64,000 nucleotides of DNA from Bacillus sp. B1-b2 (GTDB lineage Bacteria; Bacillota; Bacilli; Bacillales; Cytobacillaceae): contig NZ_WEHU01000008.1 in assembly GCF_009183415.1 (NCBI RefSeq), forward strand, positions 62,001 through 126,000, given 5' to 3'. The position numbers and the translations under genes were made by a program. Below the pieces are notes generated by a model. The model was given only the letters and a program-made list of their open reading frames with translations, made no database searches and was not told the origin of the DNA. Position 1 is the stretch's first letter. Every line of letters starts with the position of its first letter. This document shows positions 9,543-19,959 of the stretch, piece by piece.

Positions 9543-10988
9543 TTACCCCTTTAATTTTCTATATTCATTTGGAGACATACCATAAAACCGTTTGAATTTT
9601 TTGTAAAAATAATCCAAATTTGTATACCCTGTTCTTTCTGCTATTTCATAGATCATTAACTTCGAATCTTTTATAAGCTGCTTCGCTTTTCCCATACGTA
9701 TTTCATCTAAATATTGAGAGTAGCTTATCCTAGTTTCTTTTTTGAATTTCTTACCAATATAAGCATTATTATAATTGAAATATTCCGAAATAATTTTAAG
9801 GTTTAAATCCTCTTTATAATGCTTTTTCGTATATAGTTCTATTTCTTGAATCGTATTAATTCTATTCAAACTTTCATTTATTGCTTCTTGTAACAAGGAG
9901 TATTTTATCCTTATATCACACAATAGCTCTTCCAAATTTTCACTTCCAGCAATACAATCTTGAACAATCCGTACCAATTCTTGAAAACGTTCTCTTTTTA
10001 AAGGTTGAATTGCCTCTATAACTTTACCTACTACGATATGAAAATCATTTATAACTGCCCATTTTATTTCATTTTCATTCATTGGTTTATAGATGAAGTT
10101 TTCTTTATATTTAATAAATGAATCAGAAAGATCTCCATCATTCAATACTGTAGTTAATAATTTTTCTGTTATATTTCCTGTATATAAGGATTGAATCTGT
10201 AAAAATTTAATTCTCTCCTTTGATATAACACTTAGATTCGAATAGGTGAAAGTCATTTCTTTTAATAGTCTTATCTCCTTGTAAAGTTGATTTAGTGGAT
10301 GACTTTTATTCAGCCATGAAGATTCGAAGATAACTTCCTTCTTTTCTTGAGCTAATATAATTAACTTTTCGACTACTGCATCTAAATCAATTTCGTCAAC
10401 GGTTAACACTAAAACATACGTATAATCATCATGAATTAAAAGATAACAAAGTACATCTTTTATCCCCTTCACCCAAGTCTGAAATTCCTCAGCTGTTGAT
10501 TGTTTAGAAAAACAAACTAGATTTGCTAATTTATATTCATGAGATAAACTTATCTGTATTCCTTCAAATATATTCTTTTTTAATTCTTCGGAAGGAGCAA
10601 AATCCGGTTTCCTATTTTGTTCTATTTTACTAATCCTCTGCAATATATCTGTTAATTCATCTTCATCTATCGGTTTTAGTAAATAAGAGACTGTTCCTAA
10701 ACGAATGGCTTTTTGGGCATAAGAAAACTCTGAATATCCTGATAGTATAATAGAGTAAAAGGAAACTCCCCTTTGTTTCGCAGTATGTATCATCTCTAAC
10801 CCGTCCATTTCAGGCATGCGTATATCTGTAATCACTAGATCGGGTTGATATTCTTGAATTAGTTTTATTCCTTCTATCCCATTTTGAGCAGCACCGACAA
10901 TTTCAAATCCATAATACTGCCAATCAATAATATGAGGAAGACCTTCTCTAATTATTGGCTCGTCATCGACAATTAATACTTTTTTCAT
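9543..10988 (-). CDS. YesN-type response regulator with AraC output domain
   Basis: A 481-residue regulator. The N-terminal receiver domain has acidic residues at 8-9, the phosphoacceptor Asp55 in DLVITDIRMPEMDG, and the conserved Lys in SYLLKPID. A long linker leads to a C-terminal AraC-type double helix-turn-helix, including RISYSQYLDEIRMGKAKQLI, AERTGYTNLDYFYKKFKRF and GMSPNEYR. It follows the sensor kinase gene with 15 bp between and has AAGGGGGG before its ATG. It should activate the neighbouring importer or hydrolase promoters once phosphorylated, as YesN-class proteins do. Confidence 0.95.
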   Translation of the reverse strand: MKKVLIVDDEPIIREGLPHIIDWQYYGFEIVGAAQNGIEGIKLIQEYQPDLVITDIRMPEMDGLEMIHTAKQRGVSFYSIILSGYSEFSYAQKAIRLGTVSYLLKPIDEDELTDILQRISKIEQNRKPDFAPSEELKKNIFEGIQISLSHEYKLANLVCFSKQSTAEEFQTWVKGIKDVLCYLLIHDDYTYVLVLTVDEIDLDAVVEKLIILAQEKKEVIFESSWLNKSHPLNQLYKEIRLLKEMTFTYSNLSVISKERIKFLQIQSLYTGNITEKLLTTVLNDGDLSDSFIKYKENFIYKPMNENEIKWAVINDFHIVVGKVIEAIQPLKRERFQELVRIVQDCIAGSENLEELLCDIRIKYSLLQEAINESLNRINTIQEIELYTKKHYKEDLNLKIISEYFNYNNAYIGKKFKKETRISYSQYLDEIRMGKAKQLIKDSKLMIYEIAERTGYTNLDYFYKKFKRFYGMSPNEYRKLKG

Positions 10989-11003
10989 TGTTTATGCCCC
11001 CCT

Positions 11004-12779
11004 TTATTTTGTTGATGGAATTCTAACCCTTACAGTTGTTCCTTTTCCTTCTGTACTTTTTATACTTAATCCGAATTGATCTCCGTACATTCTTTTTATT
11101 CTTTGATTAACATTATTTATACCGATTCGATTTCCTATTTCTTCTTTAGTTAATATATTTTGTATTTCAAGTAAGTTTTCTTTAGATATCCCTTTTCCAT
11201 CATCTTGGATTAAAATATGAATATCCTCTCCCACCTCCACGATATTAATAAGGATTTGTCCACTCTCCGCTTTTTCTTCAATACCATGGACAAATGCGTT
11301 TTCGACAATTGGCTGCAAGATAAGAGGAAGGATATTGTATTGTGCTGTATTCACTTCTGAGGTTATTTCATATCTTATTCTACTACCAAAACGCAGCTTC
11401 TGAATTCGCAAATATAGAAGTAAGAAATCAATTTCTTCACTCAATTTCACGTATCTTTGTTGGTTATTTTCAAGGGAACGTCTTAATAATTTGCTCAGGA
11501 TTTTTACACTTTCAGATACTTCCTTATCCTTATTTTTTAATGCTCTCATCCGAATCATTTCTAACGTATTATAGAGGAAATGCGGATTTATTTGGCTTGC
11601 TAATAACTTGAATTCCGATTCCTTTTGCTGAAGTTGCCAATTTTTTTCTTGGAGTTGATGTTGGTAGTTTTTATGTAATAACTCCCGCAAGCTTTCCATT
11701 GTTGTATAAAGCTGATTATAGATATCTCTTAATTCATCATTTCCATCAATTGTAATCGGTATGTCAAAATCACCGCTGGCAACGCTTTGCATGGAATCCT
11801 TTAATTGTAATATTCTTCTATCCATTGAATTGGTATACCTTTTAATGACAAACAACACTAACAACATAACGATGCCAATTATGGTATAACTTTTTATCAT
11901 AATTTGATTTACTTCATTTAATAACTCTTCATTATTCATCACGGTAACCACTTGAAAGTGATTAGTAATAGACTTTGGTAACTCTAGCAGCTGGCCAAAG
12001 AAGATAAATGGTTTTGTTTCTTTCATCTCTATATAATAAGTTTCGCCAACATTCATTTGCGAACTTTGCATTTTCTTTTGTAATTCCTTCGTTAAATAAG
12101 GTTTGGGTGTATGAGTGGCATATTGGAAACTAGTCATTTCATTGTCTAATAATAGGACATTGTCAATAGTAGCCGAATTTAAAATATCCATGAGCGACAA
12201 ATTGTCTACATATATGGCTAAGACACCTAAAAATTGATTTTCTATATCATATACACTTCTGATAAGTGCCAAAAATGTTTTTCCAGTTACAGGATCTATT
12301 ATATTTCTCCAAGAAATTTTTCCTTTACCCATAACTGCATCTTCATACCAATCAGTTTGCCTTATTTGGTCATCAGTAACAACAAAATTAGAATTTGTCA
12401 TAAATGATGTATTGTCAATAAAAAAACGGATATTTGCAAGATTTCTATGATAGTTAAGAAAGTAATCAAATAAAGTAAATTCATTATATCCTTCTATCAT
12501 TTCCTTAGGATTGCTATATTTTTTTTGAACTAGTTTGGCCAATCCAGGATCCTGATAAATCCAATCTGATATTTGAATAATAGAGGTAAAATTGCCCTCC
12601 AATCCTTTTCTGACTCTTTCTGTTTCGACCAGTATATCTCGTTCTCTAGATTCAATCATGTCTTGTCTAATGTTAATCGTTAAATATATTCCTACTATAA
12701 AAACAGGAATAACTACACTTAAGAACATCAACATTAATCGTTTTTTAATAGGAATAAATCTATTCTTCATCTTTTTCAT
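11004..12779 (-). CDS. YesM-type sensor histidine kinase
   Basis: A 591-residue membrane kinase. A first transmembrane helix (about residues 14-35) precedes a long extracellular sensor region. A second helix (about 295-310) leads to a HAMP-like segment, then the His_kinase motif QINPHFLYNTLEMIRM with the phospho-accepting His, and an HATPase domain (LPLILQPIVENAFVHGIE; DDGKGIS). It forms a two-component pair with the downstream YesN-like regulator. Sensors of this class usually monitor an extracellular sugar or the loaded binding protein. It is the first gene of the sensor-regulator-DUF624-DUF4340 unit, 109 bp after the GH95-type gene. Confidence 0.95.
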   Translation of the reverse strand: MKKMKNRFIPIKKRLMLMFLSVVIPVFIVGIYLTINIRQDMIESRERDILVETERVRKGLEGNFTSIIQISDWIYQDPGLAKLVQKKYSNPKEMIEGYNEFTLFDYFLNYHRNLANIRFFIDNTSFMTNSNFVVTDDQIRQTDWYEDAVMGKGKISWRNIIDPVTGKTFLALIRSVYDIENQFLGVLAIYVDNLSLMDILNSATIDNVLLLDNEMTSFQYATHTPKPYLTKELQKKMQSSQMNVGETYYIEMKETKPFIFFGQLLELPKSITNHFQVVTVMNNEELLNEVNQIMIKSYTIIGIVMLLVLFVIKRYTNSMDRRILQLKDSMQSVASGDFDIPITIDGNDELRDIYNQLYTTMESLRELLHKNYQHQLQEKNWQLQQKESEFKLLASQINPHFLYNTLEMIRMRALKNKDKEVSESVKILSKLLRRSLENNQQRYVKLSEEIDFLLLYLRIQKLRFGSRIRYEITSEVNTAQYNILPLILQPIVENAFVHGIEEKAESGQILINIVEVGEDIHILIQDDGKGISKENLLEIQNILTKEEIGNRIGINNVNQRIKRMYGDQFGLSIKSTEGKGTTVRVRIPSTK

Positions 12780-12888
12780 CGCCTCTTCACTAGACGCTTT
12801 ATTTAAAAAAAGGGGAGGAAATACCTAACTTAACTTACAGGTAAACCTTCTTCCCGCTCCCATTAACCATCTATGAAACTACCAAATA

Positions 12889-15108
12889 CTATTTTGTAAA
12901 AGAAAAGGACACATAATACTGCCACCTTTGATTGTCTAGCTGTTTTATTTCATATGATGCCTCTTCTATTAATGCATAATGAACTCCCAGATTTATAACT
13001 GGGACAAGAGGTTCTTGCTTAACTAAGATTACATTAGCAAAACCTTTATCTACATCCCATTCCAATGAATGCAAGTAAAGCCGATTCGGTAAATATATCC
13101 CTCTCAGTCTACCTTTATTTAAAAAATAAGGAACTGTTTTTAGAATGGTTATGGATTCATCGTATTCAGAGTATACTAAGCAATCATGAATTACCTTTGG
13201 CAGAGACCCATTTGCGTCGACATTAAATACTTCTTTCCCACTGTAATGGGCAGTTGCCAAAGAATCCATAAACGCATTTTCCAAAATAAGTGCTTCTAAG
13301 GATTGTGTTACCTTGTTTACCTGTTCTAAGCTTATGGCACACATAGCTGCATGCATTCTTCCATGGGAAGAAGTTGTATCTCCTTCTAAGTTATTTAACC
13401 AAGAATCCATTCGTTTTTCGAAGGCGATTTCTGCGGCTTTCCATAATTCTGGTGTGCTTTTATTAATTTCTTTTGTTTGAAATAATGGATATAAATTAGA
13501 AAAATGACGATGATTATCATTTTCTACCGTTCTTTCATCTAACCATTCAGCTATTCCTCCATCATCTAGTAAACGATACTCAGGGATTTGTCCATACAGT
13601 TCTGTAAATTCCTCTTCCACATCCTCATCTAAGTAATGCTTTGCATCAAAATAGTGTTTTAGCACACTTTTCATAATCGCAATATCCATTGTTGTGTTAT
13701 CTCCCATGCCATTTTCAGCGGAATAGCTTGGAGATAAGAGGATTTTGCCTTCTCTCTGTTGGCCATAATCTAAATAGAAGGAAAGTACTTCTTTATAAAA
13801 TGGGACACACTCTTCTTTTAAGAATTTTTCGTTCTTTGTATAATGCCAATATTCATGATAAAAATGTGCAATCCAACCTGCTCCTGAAATCCAAAAAATT
13901 AATGGCCACTCTTCATTCCAATGAACATGTTTTGCCGTCGTGCTTGCATGCGCTGGGACTAAAAATCCATTGCATCCATAATAGGACTTTGCATTTTCTC
14001 TAAAATCTGGAAAATACTCCTTTATGCGTTCAAAAAAGCTTAGATATTCTGGAAAATAACCACTACTTGCAAGAGATGAAATGGCTAATTGTACATTTGT
14101 ATCAAAGGTATAATCCCCGCTCCATGCTGGCTGTAATGTTCCTGACCATATTCCCTGCAATGTTGGAATTCCTTGCGCCATTGATTGAATAATATACCTG
14201 GAGGCCTGATAAAAGATTTGTATAAATTCAGGTGTCACTCTGTTAAGCGCTCTCATTTCTGAAAGTACTTCTTCTAGGTATATCGTTTCCTCTTCATCTG
14301 TTAGCAATAGTTGTACAGAGTTATATTTATCTTGGAACCATTCCACATGGTTTTTTAATGCCTTTTCATATGAATCTATTTCTAAAATTTCTTCATCCTT
14401 TTCCACATATTGAATGGTAAAGTAAATTTCAGTAGCATCTTCAAAAACTAGATGCTCTTTACTAGCAATAATACTTCCTGTACAACTATGCATAGATAAA
14501 ACCACATCATACCCTGAATGATCCTGATATCTATTTTCCCATTTTAACTGTCCCTCAGACGAGTTCAATAGTTGCTGAACAAAATCAATTTCCCCCCATA
14601 TGACTGGAGAAATTCGACCTGATATCGGATGCTCACTTTCCATTTTCCCATAAATACAATCATTATTTTTGGAAGCAAATAAAACTTGCTCTACCTTTCC
14701 TCCTATAGAAGATTCGTAGGTTATTCGTATAGTTCCTCTATTAAAATCAGTCATACGTTGGTAGTTTTCAACTGAATCGTTCTTTATCTCTAACAGAAAT
14801 CTTGCAGCAGGAATAAAAGGGTCGCTCATTGTTAAACCCTCATATCCTAACTCTTTTGCTTTCTCATAAAAATAGTGGATACCTTTCGTATAGCCTTCTA
14901 TATCTATGATGTTGCGGAGTTTTTCTATATGTGGAGCTAAGTAAGGTAGATTATGCATATTATTACTCTTTAAAAAGAGATCTTGCTTGGATAAATCCAA
15001 ATAGGTTGCATCTGGTGCTCCATATAGCACCATACCCAACCCTCCATTTCCTATCAATAGACCATCTTCCCAACGATTAGCAACCTGACAATTAATTAAT
15101 TTTGTCAT
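12889..15108 (-). CDS. GH95-type glycoside hydrolase (alpha-L-fucosidase / alpha-L-galactosidase family), divergent
   Basis: A 739-residue protein without a signal peptide. The N-terminal motif ANRWEDGLLIGNGGLGMVLYG is characteristic of GH95. The barrel part keeps the acid-type segment SPSYSAENGMGDNTTMD and the DANG segment that corresponds to the general-base region. The N-x-N pair of known 1,2-alpha-L-fucosidases reads D-T-N here (DYTFDTNVQ), and the usual QMNYWPAE continuation is replaced. The enzyme may therefore differ in specificity. Its ATG overlaps the GH3 stop by one base (TAATG), so the two are coupled. Removing fucose from galactose side chains would fit the locus; family membership is firmer than substrate. 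Confidence 0.75.
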   Translation of the reverse strand: MTKLINCQVANRWEDGLLIGNGGLGMVLYGAPDATYLDLSKQDLFLKSNNMHNLPYLAPHIEKLRNIIDIEGYTKGIHYFYEKAKELGYEGLTMSDPFIPAARFLLEIKNDSVENYQRMTDFNRGTIRITYESSIGGKVEQVLFASKNNDCIYGKMESEHPISGRISPVIWGEIDFVQQLLNSSEGQLKWENRYQDHSGYDVVLSMHSCTGSIIASKEHLVFEDATEIYFTIQYVEKDEEILEIDSYEKALKNHVEWFQDKYNSVQLLLTDEEETIYLEEVLSEMRALNRVTPEFIQIFYQASRYIIQSMAQGIPTLQGIWSGTLQPAWSGDYTFDTNVQLAISSLASSGYFPEYLSFFERIKEYFPDFRENAKSYYGCNGFLVPAHASTTAKHVHWNEEWPLIFWISGAGWIAHFYHEYWHYTKNEKFLKEECVPFYKEVLSFYLDYGQQREGKILLSPSYSAENGMGDNTTMDIAIMKSVLKHYFDAKHYLDEDVEEEFTELYGQIPEYRLLDDGGIAEWLDERTVENDNHRHFSNLYPLFQTKEINKSTPELWKAAEIAFEKRMDSWLNNLEGDTTSSHGRMHAAMCAISLEQVNKVTQSLEALILENAFMDSLATAHYSGKEVFNVDANGSLPKVIHDCLVYSEYDESITILKTVPYFLNKGRLRGIYLPNRLYLHSLEWDVDKGFANVILVKQEPLVPVINLGVHYALIEEASYEIKQLDNQRWQYYVSFSFTK

Positions 15109-17792
15109 TAAATATCACCCTTCTTTAAAGTGATTAACTGAATTTTCGAAGTAGATTCGAGAATAAAGTCTTCTTGCTTTCCTTTGTTCATGGGAATGAG
15201 GATTTTTCTTTCTTTAGCAGAGTAGGTTATCTTACTATTACCATTATTGATAATTAACTCACCATCCTCTTCTGTATGATAATGGAGTATGTACTCCTTT
15301 TCCCTAAATTCTACCTTCTTGTATATCAATTTACCGAATGGGGATAGTTCTACACAGCTTTCTTTTTCATTAGTAACAGTGCTGTATGCCTTCTCATAAT
15401 CATTAAATGCATGTAAATTTAACTGGTTGGAAACCATACGTCCCTCACTCTGAGATCCATTCACTTTAAAAATACTGGTCCATTTACCTTCGATGGACGA
15501 AAAATTAACCCAGATCCTTCCTGACCCTTCTGGCAATCTAAATTTCTCTACTCCTACATCATAGAATTCAAACTCTTTTGCGGATAGATAAAAATGTACT
15601 GTCTTTTCCTCACCAGGATGAAGGTTTAATTTTTGAAATCCTATTAATTTTTTTGGTAATTTAATAGGTTCTTCCGCTTCTAATTGCCCGTAGACTTGGA
15701 CGGTATCTGTAATCTCTTTATTAGAATTATTCTTAAGCACTACTCTTAAGGAAAGAGGAGTATTCTTTGATAATTCTTCGTTTTCTAATACACAGTTTGT
15801 TATCGCTAGTTCACCATAAGTTAAACCATATCCAAATGGATATAAAACCTCTTTATCAAAATAGTGATATGTTCTTGGATACTTAATATAATCATAGTTT
15901 GTGATAGGCGGCAAAGCTTTCTCATTCATAAACCATGTTTGTGCAAGTTTTCCAGTTGGTGCACATTCTCCAAATAGAATATCACTCATTACATCTCCTA
16001 ATTCTTGGGATCCATGGGTAGTAAACAAGATTGCTGGAATATGCTTTTGTGCCCATGTCAGATCAAAAGGATAACTTCCAACCACAAGTAGCACAACATT
16101 AGGATTAACTTTATAAACCGCTTTCAAAAGTTCCTCTTGTTTCTGTGGTAAACTTAATCCTGGTCTATCCTGTGTTTCTTTCCCATTAATCATAGGATGA
16201 TTACCTAAAACAACAAGGTTAACACTAGCATTTTGGGCTAAGCGAACTGCTTCCGAAATCCCATTTTCTTGTGTAATAAATTGGATGGATTGCTGATTAT
16301 TAGAGATTCCAATACTATTTTCCAGCCTACCAATTGGTTTGTTATTCCAAGAATACCATTTTTCTTCACCTTTTATCCAGAGTTCTTTTATAAACCAATC
16401 AAATACTTCCTTTTTATGCAGCTTGAATGATTTGGTTTCATCATTTAGAGCAAGATACTGCTCTGTACTATTATCCTTAATAACAAATTGATTATATCCC
16501 CAGTCTTCTAGCGTAAAGTCTCCTTTTTTCTCTAGCACAAGATTTCCATCCATAGAAATCCCTACTTCTTTTCCACTGACATGAATCTTAATTGAATCAT
16601 GACTAGAATGGAAAGTTACTAGTTCTTCCCCTAGTGTTTTTATCATACTTTCTGCAATTGTTTTTTCTTTTGTGGGATAACCGCCGTACCAGTCTCTTAA
16701 AAAAACATTACCAAGTGGTCCGCTTATGGCTAGCTTTGTATTTTTATCCAAAGGAAGAAAGTTATTTTCATTTTTTAATAAAACTACTTGCTCAAGAGTA
16801 GCAAGTCTAGCTATTTCTGCATGCTCTTTCCCTGCTAGCAAATTCTTGTCTACTTGGTCATATGGACAAGATTCCGTAAAATGACCGAGTCGAGCACGCA
16901 CTTTCAATATATTTCTAACTGCCTGATTTATATCATCTTCTGTAATTAACTGCTTTTCTATCGCTTTAAAAGCTGCAGATTCTACTAACTCCTTATTATC
17001 CACGAAACAATCTATTCCACTTTTCAGAGAATCGGCTAAGGCCTCTTCATATGTATTATAGTATTGATACTCATCAACATTTAATGTAAGTGCCCCTCCA
17101 TCACTAACAATAAATCCATCCATCCCCCATTTGCCTTTTACTGTTGTTAATATTTCTGGGGACTGCATGCAAGGGATTCCATTAACTCCGTTATAAGCAG
17201 TCATCAATGACTGTGCATTTGCTATTGTGATAGACGGTTCAAATGCTTTTAAATAATACTCTTCTTGGCTTCTTAATGGGATAAAGTTTGAAGTTGATTC
17301 TCTTCCGACCTCATTATTATTGCCGAAAAAATGTTTTGGGGCTGCAGCCATGAGAAGATATTCTTCGTGATGCCCTTGCATTCCTTCAATTAAGCCAACA
17401 CTTAGTTTGCCAGTTAAATAAGCATCCTCACCGTACGCTTCCTCATTTCTTCCCCACCTAGGATCTCTTTCCATATCGATTGTTGGAGCCCATAACGTCA
17501 ACCAGGATTTCTTTCCAGATTCTAAATACTTTATTCGAGCTTCTGTCCCTATTACTTTTCCTACACTTTTTAACAATTCAGGATTCCATGTTTGAGCGAG
17601 CCCAAGGGGTAAAGGAAATCCTGTAGTATTTCCACCTTTTCGATCTACTACTCCATGTGCAGCTTCTCCACCAATATGATATTCATTAATATTTAATCGA
17701 GGAACACTTGATTGGCTAGTTGACAGCAATCCTATTTTCTCTTCTAGTGTAAGTAGTCCAACTAAAGATTCTACTAATGCATTATGCGACAC
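15108..17792 (-). CDS. GH3 beta-glycosidase (beta-glucosidase/xylosidase) with inserted domain
   Basis: An 894-residue intracellular GH3 enzyme. The TIM-barrel part carries the substrate motif DPRWGRNEEAYGED, the KHF(F)GNN segment and the nucleophile Asp in GFIVSDGGA. The alpha/beta sandwich domain (PGLSLPQKQEELL, LFGECAPTGKLAQTW) and a C-terminal fibronectin-III-like domain follow. Between residues of roughly 390 and 500 there is an insertion that includes NQFVIKDNSTEQYLALNDE and IKGEEKWYSWNNKPIGRLEN; it resembles a beta-trefoil or fascin-like fold, though that is inference. The gene is translationally coupled to the GH95-type gene. A backbone beta-glucosidase role fits the context. Confidence 0.9.
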   Translation of the reverse strand: MSHNALVESLVGLLTLEEKIGLLSTSQSSVPRLNINEYHIGGEAAHGVVDRKGGNTTGFPLPLGLAQTWNPELLKSVGKVIGTEARIKYLESGKKSWLTLWAPTIDMERDPRWGRNEEAYGEDAYLTGKLSVGLIEGMQGHHEEYLLMAAAPKHFFGNNNEVGRESTSNFIPLRSQEEYYLKAFEPSITIANAQSLMTAYNGVNGIPCMQSPEILTTVKGKWGMDGFIVSDGGALTLNVDEYQYYNTYEEALADSLKSGIDCFVDNKELVESAAFKAIEKQLITEDDINQAVRNILKVRARLGHFTESCPYDQVDKNLLAGKEHAEIARLATLEQVVLLKNENNFLPLDKNTKLAISGPLGNVFLRDWYGGYPTKEKTIAESMIKTLGEELVTFHSSHDSIKIHVSGKEVGISMDGNLVLEKKGDFTLEDWGYNQFVIKDNSTEQYLALNDETKSFKLHKKEVFDWFIKELWIKGEEKWYSWNNKPIGRLENSIGISNNQQSIQFITQENGISEAVRLAQNASVNLVVLGNHPMINGKETQDRPGLSLPQKQEELLKAVYKVNPNVVLLVVGSYPFDLTWAQKHIPAILFTTHGSQELGDVMSDILFGECAPTGKLAQTWFMNEKALPPITNYDYIKYPRTYHYFDKEVLYPFGYGLTYGELAITNCVLENEELSKNTPLSLRVVLKNNSNKEITDTVQVYGQLEAEEPIKLPKKLIGFQKLNLHPGEEKTVHFYLSAKEFEFYDVGVEKFRLPEGSGRIWVNFSSIEGKWTSIFKVNGSQSEGRMVSNQLNLHAFNDYEKAYSTVTNEKESCVELSPFGKLIYKKVEFREKEYILHYHTEEDGELIINNGNSKITYSAKERKILIPMNKGKQEDFILESTSKIQLITLKKGDI

Positions 17793-17881
17793 CCATAAGT
17801 CCCCCTTATTATTTAAAGTTCAATAAAATCGGTATATAGTTTAAGGTCCAATCTTTTCAGCTTTCTATCTAACATGTTTGT

Positions 17882-17903
17882 AAGTGGGGAGTTATCCCCA
17901 CTT
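17882..17903. terminator. Short GC-rich hairpin between GH42 and GH3 genes
   Basis: AAGTGGGGA pairs with TCCCCACTT around a GTTA loop, 34 bp downstream of the GH42 stop. It lacks a good T-run on the minus strand, so it may only attenuate or process the transcript between GH42 and GH3 and not fully end it. Confidence 0.4.
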
Positions 17904-17936
17904 TCGTCTTTACTAAGTATCGTTAATTGTCGGTTC

Positions 17937-19940
17937 CTATTCTGTGATTATTTTTACATCAAACGGCTCTAAAATAGTTACCCCTCCCACTTTCATGCTG
18001 GTAAGAATATCTGTTCCATGAAAAGGTAGGGAAACTTCAACAGATTTGTTTTGATGATTTATAATAAACCGATACTTGTTTCCGTTTTTTTCACGTACCT
18101 TCGTTTCCACTCCATCTGGCAAATCATATTGTGTAATTTCCAATCCTTCTAATACTTGATTTAGCAAGAGTTCCATCCCATTATTCCCCAGCATGGTGCC
18201 AACATAAAATGCTTGACCCTTACCTAGATGGTGTTTAGTCACTGCTGGTGTATGTTGATAAAATTCTCCTTCACCATATGTTGCCACAACTTCCGCCCCT
18301 TCTGGATGAATAATATCACAAAGCATTCTGCACGAGCTTGTTTCCCCATTTGTAAAATGTACATGATAGATTTTTTCAGGAGGTAAAGCATCAAACTCCT
18401 CCACCCATACACCCACAATTTCTCTAAGTGGGCCAGGATAACCGCCTAAATGTACATTGTCGCTTTCACCAACTAAACCACTCATCATAGTTGTTACAAA
18501 GCGACCTCCATTTTCTACATATAATTTAATGGCCGCTGCTTGTTCTTCTGTAATCATATATAGACAAGGGGCTATAAGTACATCATATGTAGCAAATGAA
18601 CTGTTAATGGAAACGATGTCTATATCTATTTGACGGCGATATAATTCTTGATAGTAGTGATGAATTTGATCAACATATTTCAGTTCAATGGTTGGTCCAC
18701 TCGTATATTCCAGTCCCCAATAATTTGGCCAATCAAAAATAATACCAACCTTTGCTGGTGTGCGTGCACCAATTAATTGTTCTCCGAGGTTATTTAACTC
18801 CTTACCAAGCTCTTCAATTTCTCGAAAAACTCTTGTATATTCTGTTCCAACATGATCAATGACTGCTCCATGAAACTTCTCACATGCACCAACAGATCTG
18901 CGCAATTGAAAGAATTGTACTGTATCTGCTCCATGGGCAACGGCTTGATAACTCATATTTCTCATCTGTCCCGGCCTTTTTAAAGAATTATAAGGCTGCC
19001 AATTTTGCTGACTAGGTGTCTGTTCCATAAGCATAAATGGATCACCATTTTTCAAACCTCTCATTAAATCATGCATCATGGCAGTAAAACTTACTGGCGT
19101 ATTATAGCTTGGATAACTATCCCATGAAACAATGTCCATTTCTTTAGCCCACTTAAAATAATCCAAAGGTTTGTATGCACCCATAAGATTTGTTGTTATA
19201 GGTGTTTCTTTATCAAATTTTCTTATAGCCAGTTTTTCATCAATATAATTTTGCAATAAGGAATCTGAATTAAACCTTTTATAGTCTAATGAAATTCCTG
19301 CAAAGGCAGTCTTGTCGTTTCCAAATCCATCCCCTAATGCATTCGGAACCACTATTTCTTCCCAGTCATATATCTTATGGCTCCAGAAAGTCATATTCCA
19401 CGCCTTGTTTACTTCATCAATTGATTTATATTTATCTTTCAGCCATACTCTAAATGCTTTTTCACAGTTGTCACAGTAACATTCCCCCCCATATTCGTTT
19501 GATATATGCCAACAAACGATTTCACTAAAATGCCCGTATCTTTCGGAAAGTTTCTCTGCTAAAAGGGGGGCAAACTTCTTAAAGGTTGGACTATTCGGAC
19601 AATGATTATGCCTATGGCCAAATTTGTGCTTTCTTCCTTCAAAATCTGTTCGATTAACATCTGGATAGCGATGACTCATCCAGGCTGGTAAAGCTGCTGT
19701 TGAAGTTGCTAATACAATATGATATTGATGTTTTCTTAGCATTTCCATTATTCTATCTAATGTTGAAAAATCATATTCTGTTTCAGAAGGCTGTAATTGA
19801 GCCCATGAAAAAACATTGATGGTGACTGAATTAATATCAGCTACCTTAAAAATGCGCATATCTTCCACCCAAATTTCTTCTGGCCATTGTTCTGGATTGT
19901 AATCTCCACCAAAAAGCATTTTATTAAAATTAACAGTCAC
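17937..19940 (-). CDS. GH42 beta-galactosidase
   Basis: A GH42 enzyme of about 667 residues. The motifs include FGGDYNPEQWPEEIW at the N-terminus, the acid/base Glu in WHISNEYGGECYCDNC with the zinc-binding cysteines, and the nucleophile Glu in FMLMEQTPSQQNWQPYN. The start chosen is GTG 19940, because GGAGGG lies 7 bases before it and a perfect cre site lies at 19960-19973; the longer ATG (19985) would put both inside the coding region. It is intracellular and removes terminal beta-galactose from imported oligosaccharides. It is probably the promoter-proximal gene of the GH42-GH3-GH95 group. Confidence 0.93.
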   Translation of the reverse strand: MTVNFNKMLFGGDYNPEQWPEEIWVEDMRIFKVADINSVTINVFSWAQLQPSETEYDFSTLDRIMEMLRKHQYHIVLATSTAALPAWMSHRYPDVNRTDFEGRKHKFGHRHNHCPNSPTFKKFAPLLAEKLSERYGHFSEIVCWHISNEYGGECYCDNCEKAFRVWLKDKYKSIDEVNKAWNMTFWSHKIYDWEEIVVPNALGDGFGNDKTAFAGISLDYKRFNSDSLLQNYIDEKLAIRKFDKETPITTNLMGAYKPLDYFKWAKEMDIVSWDSYPSYNTPVSFTAMMHDLMRGLKNGDPFMLMEQTPSQQNWQPYNSLKRPGQMRNMSYQAVAHGADTVQFFQLRRSVGACEKFHGAVIDHVGTEYTRVFREIEELGKELNNLGEQLIGARTPAKVGIIFDWPNYWGLEYTSGPTIELKYVDQIHHYYQELYRRQIDIDIVSINSSFATYDVLIAPCLYMITEEQAAAIKLYVENGGRFVTTMMSGLVGESDNVHLGGYPGPLREIVGVWVEEFDALPPEKIYHVHFTNGETSSCRMLCDIIHPEGAEVVATYGEGEFYQHTPAVTKHHLGKGQAFYVGTMLGNNGMELLLNQVLEGLEITQYDLPDGVETKVREKNGNKYRFIINHQNKSVEVSLPFHGTDILTSMKVGGVTILEPFDVKIITE

Positions 19941-19959
19941 CAGTAACCCTCCATTCAAA

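Noticed and set aside
11342-11611. 89-codon plus-strand frame inside the sensor kinase gene
   Set aside because: It lies entirely opposite the conserved kinase core and is a shadow frame.
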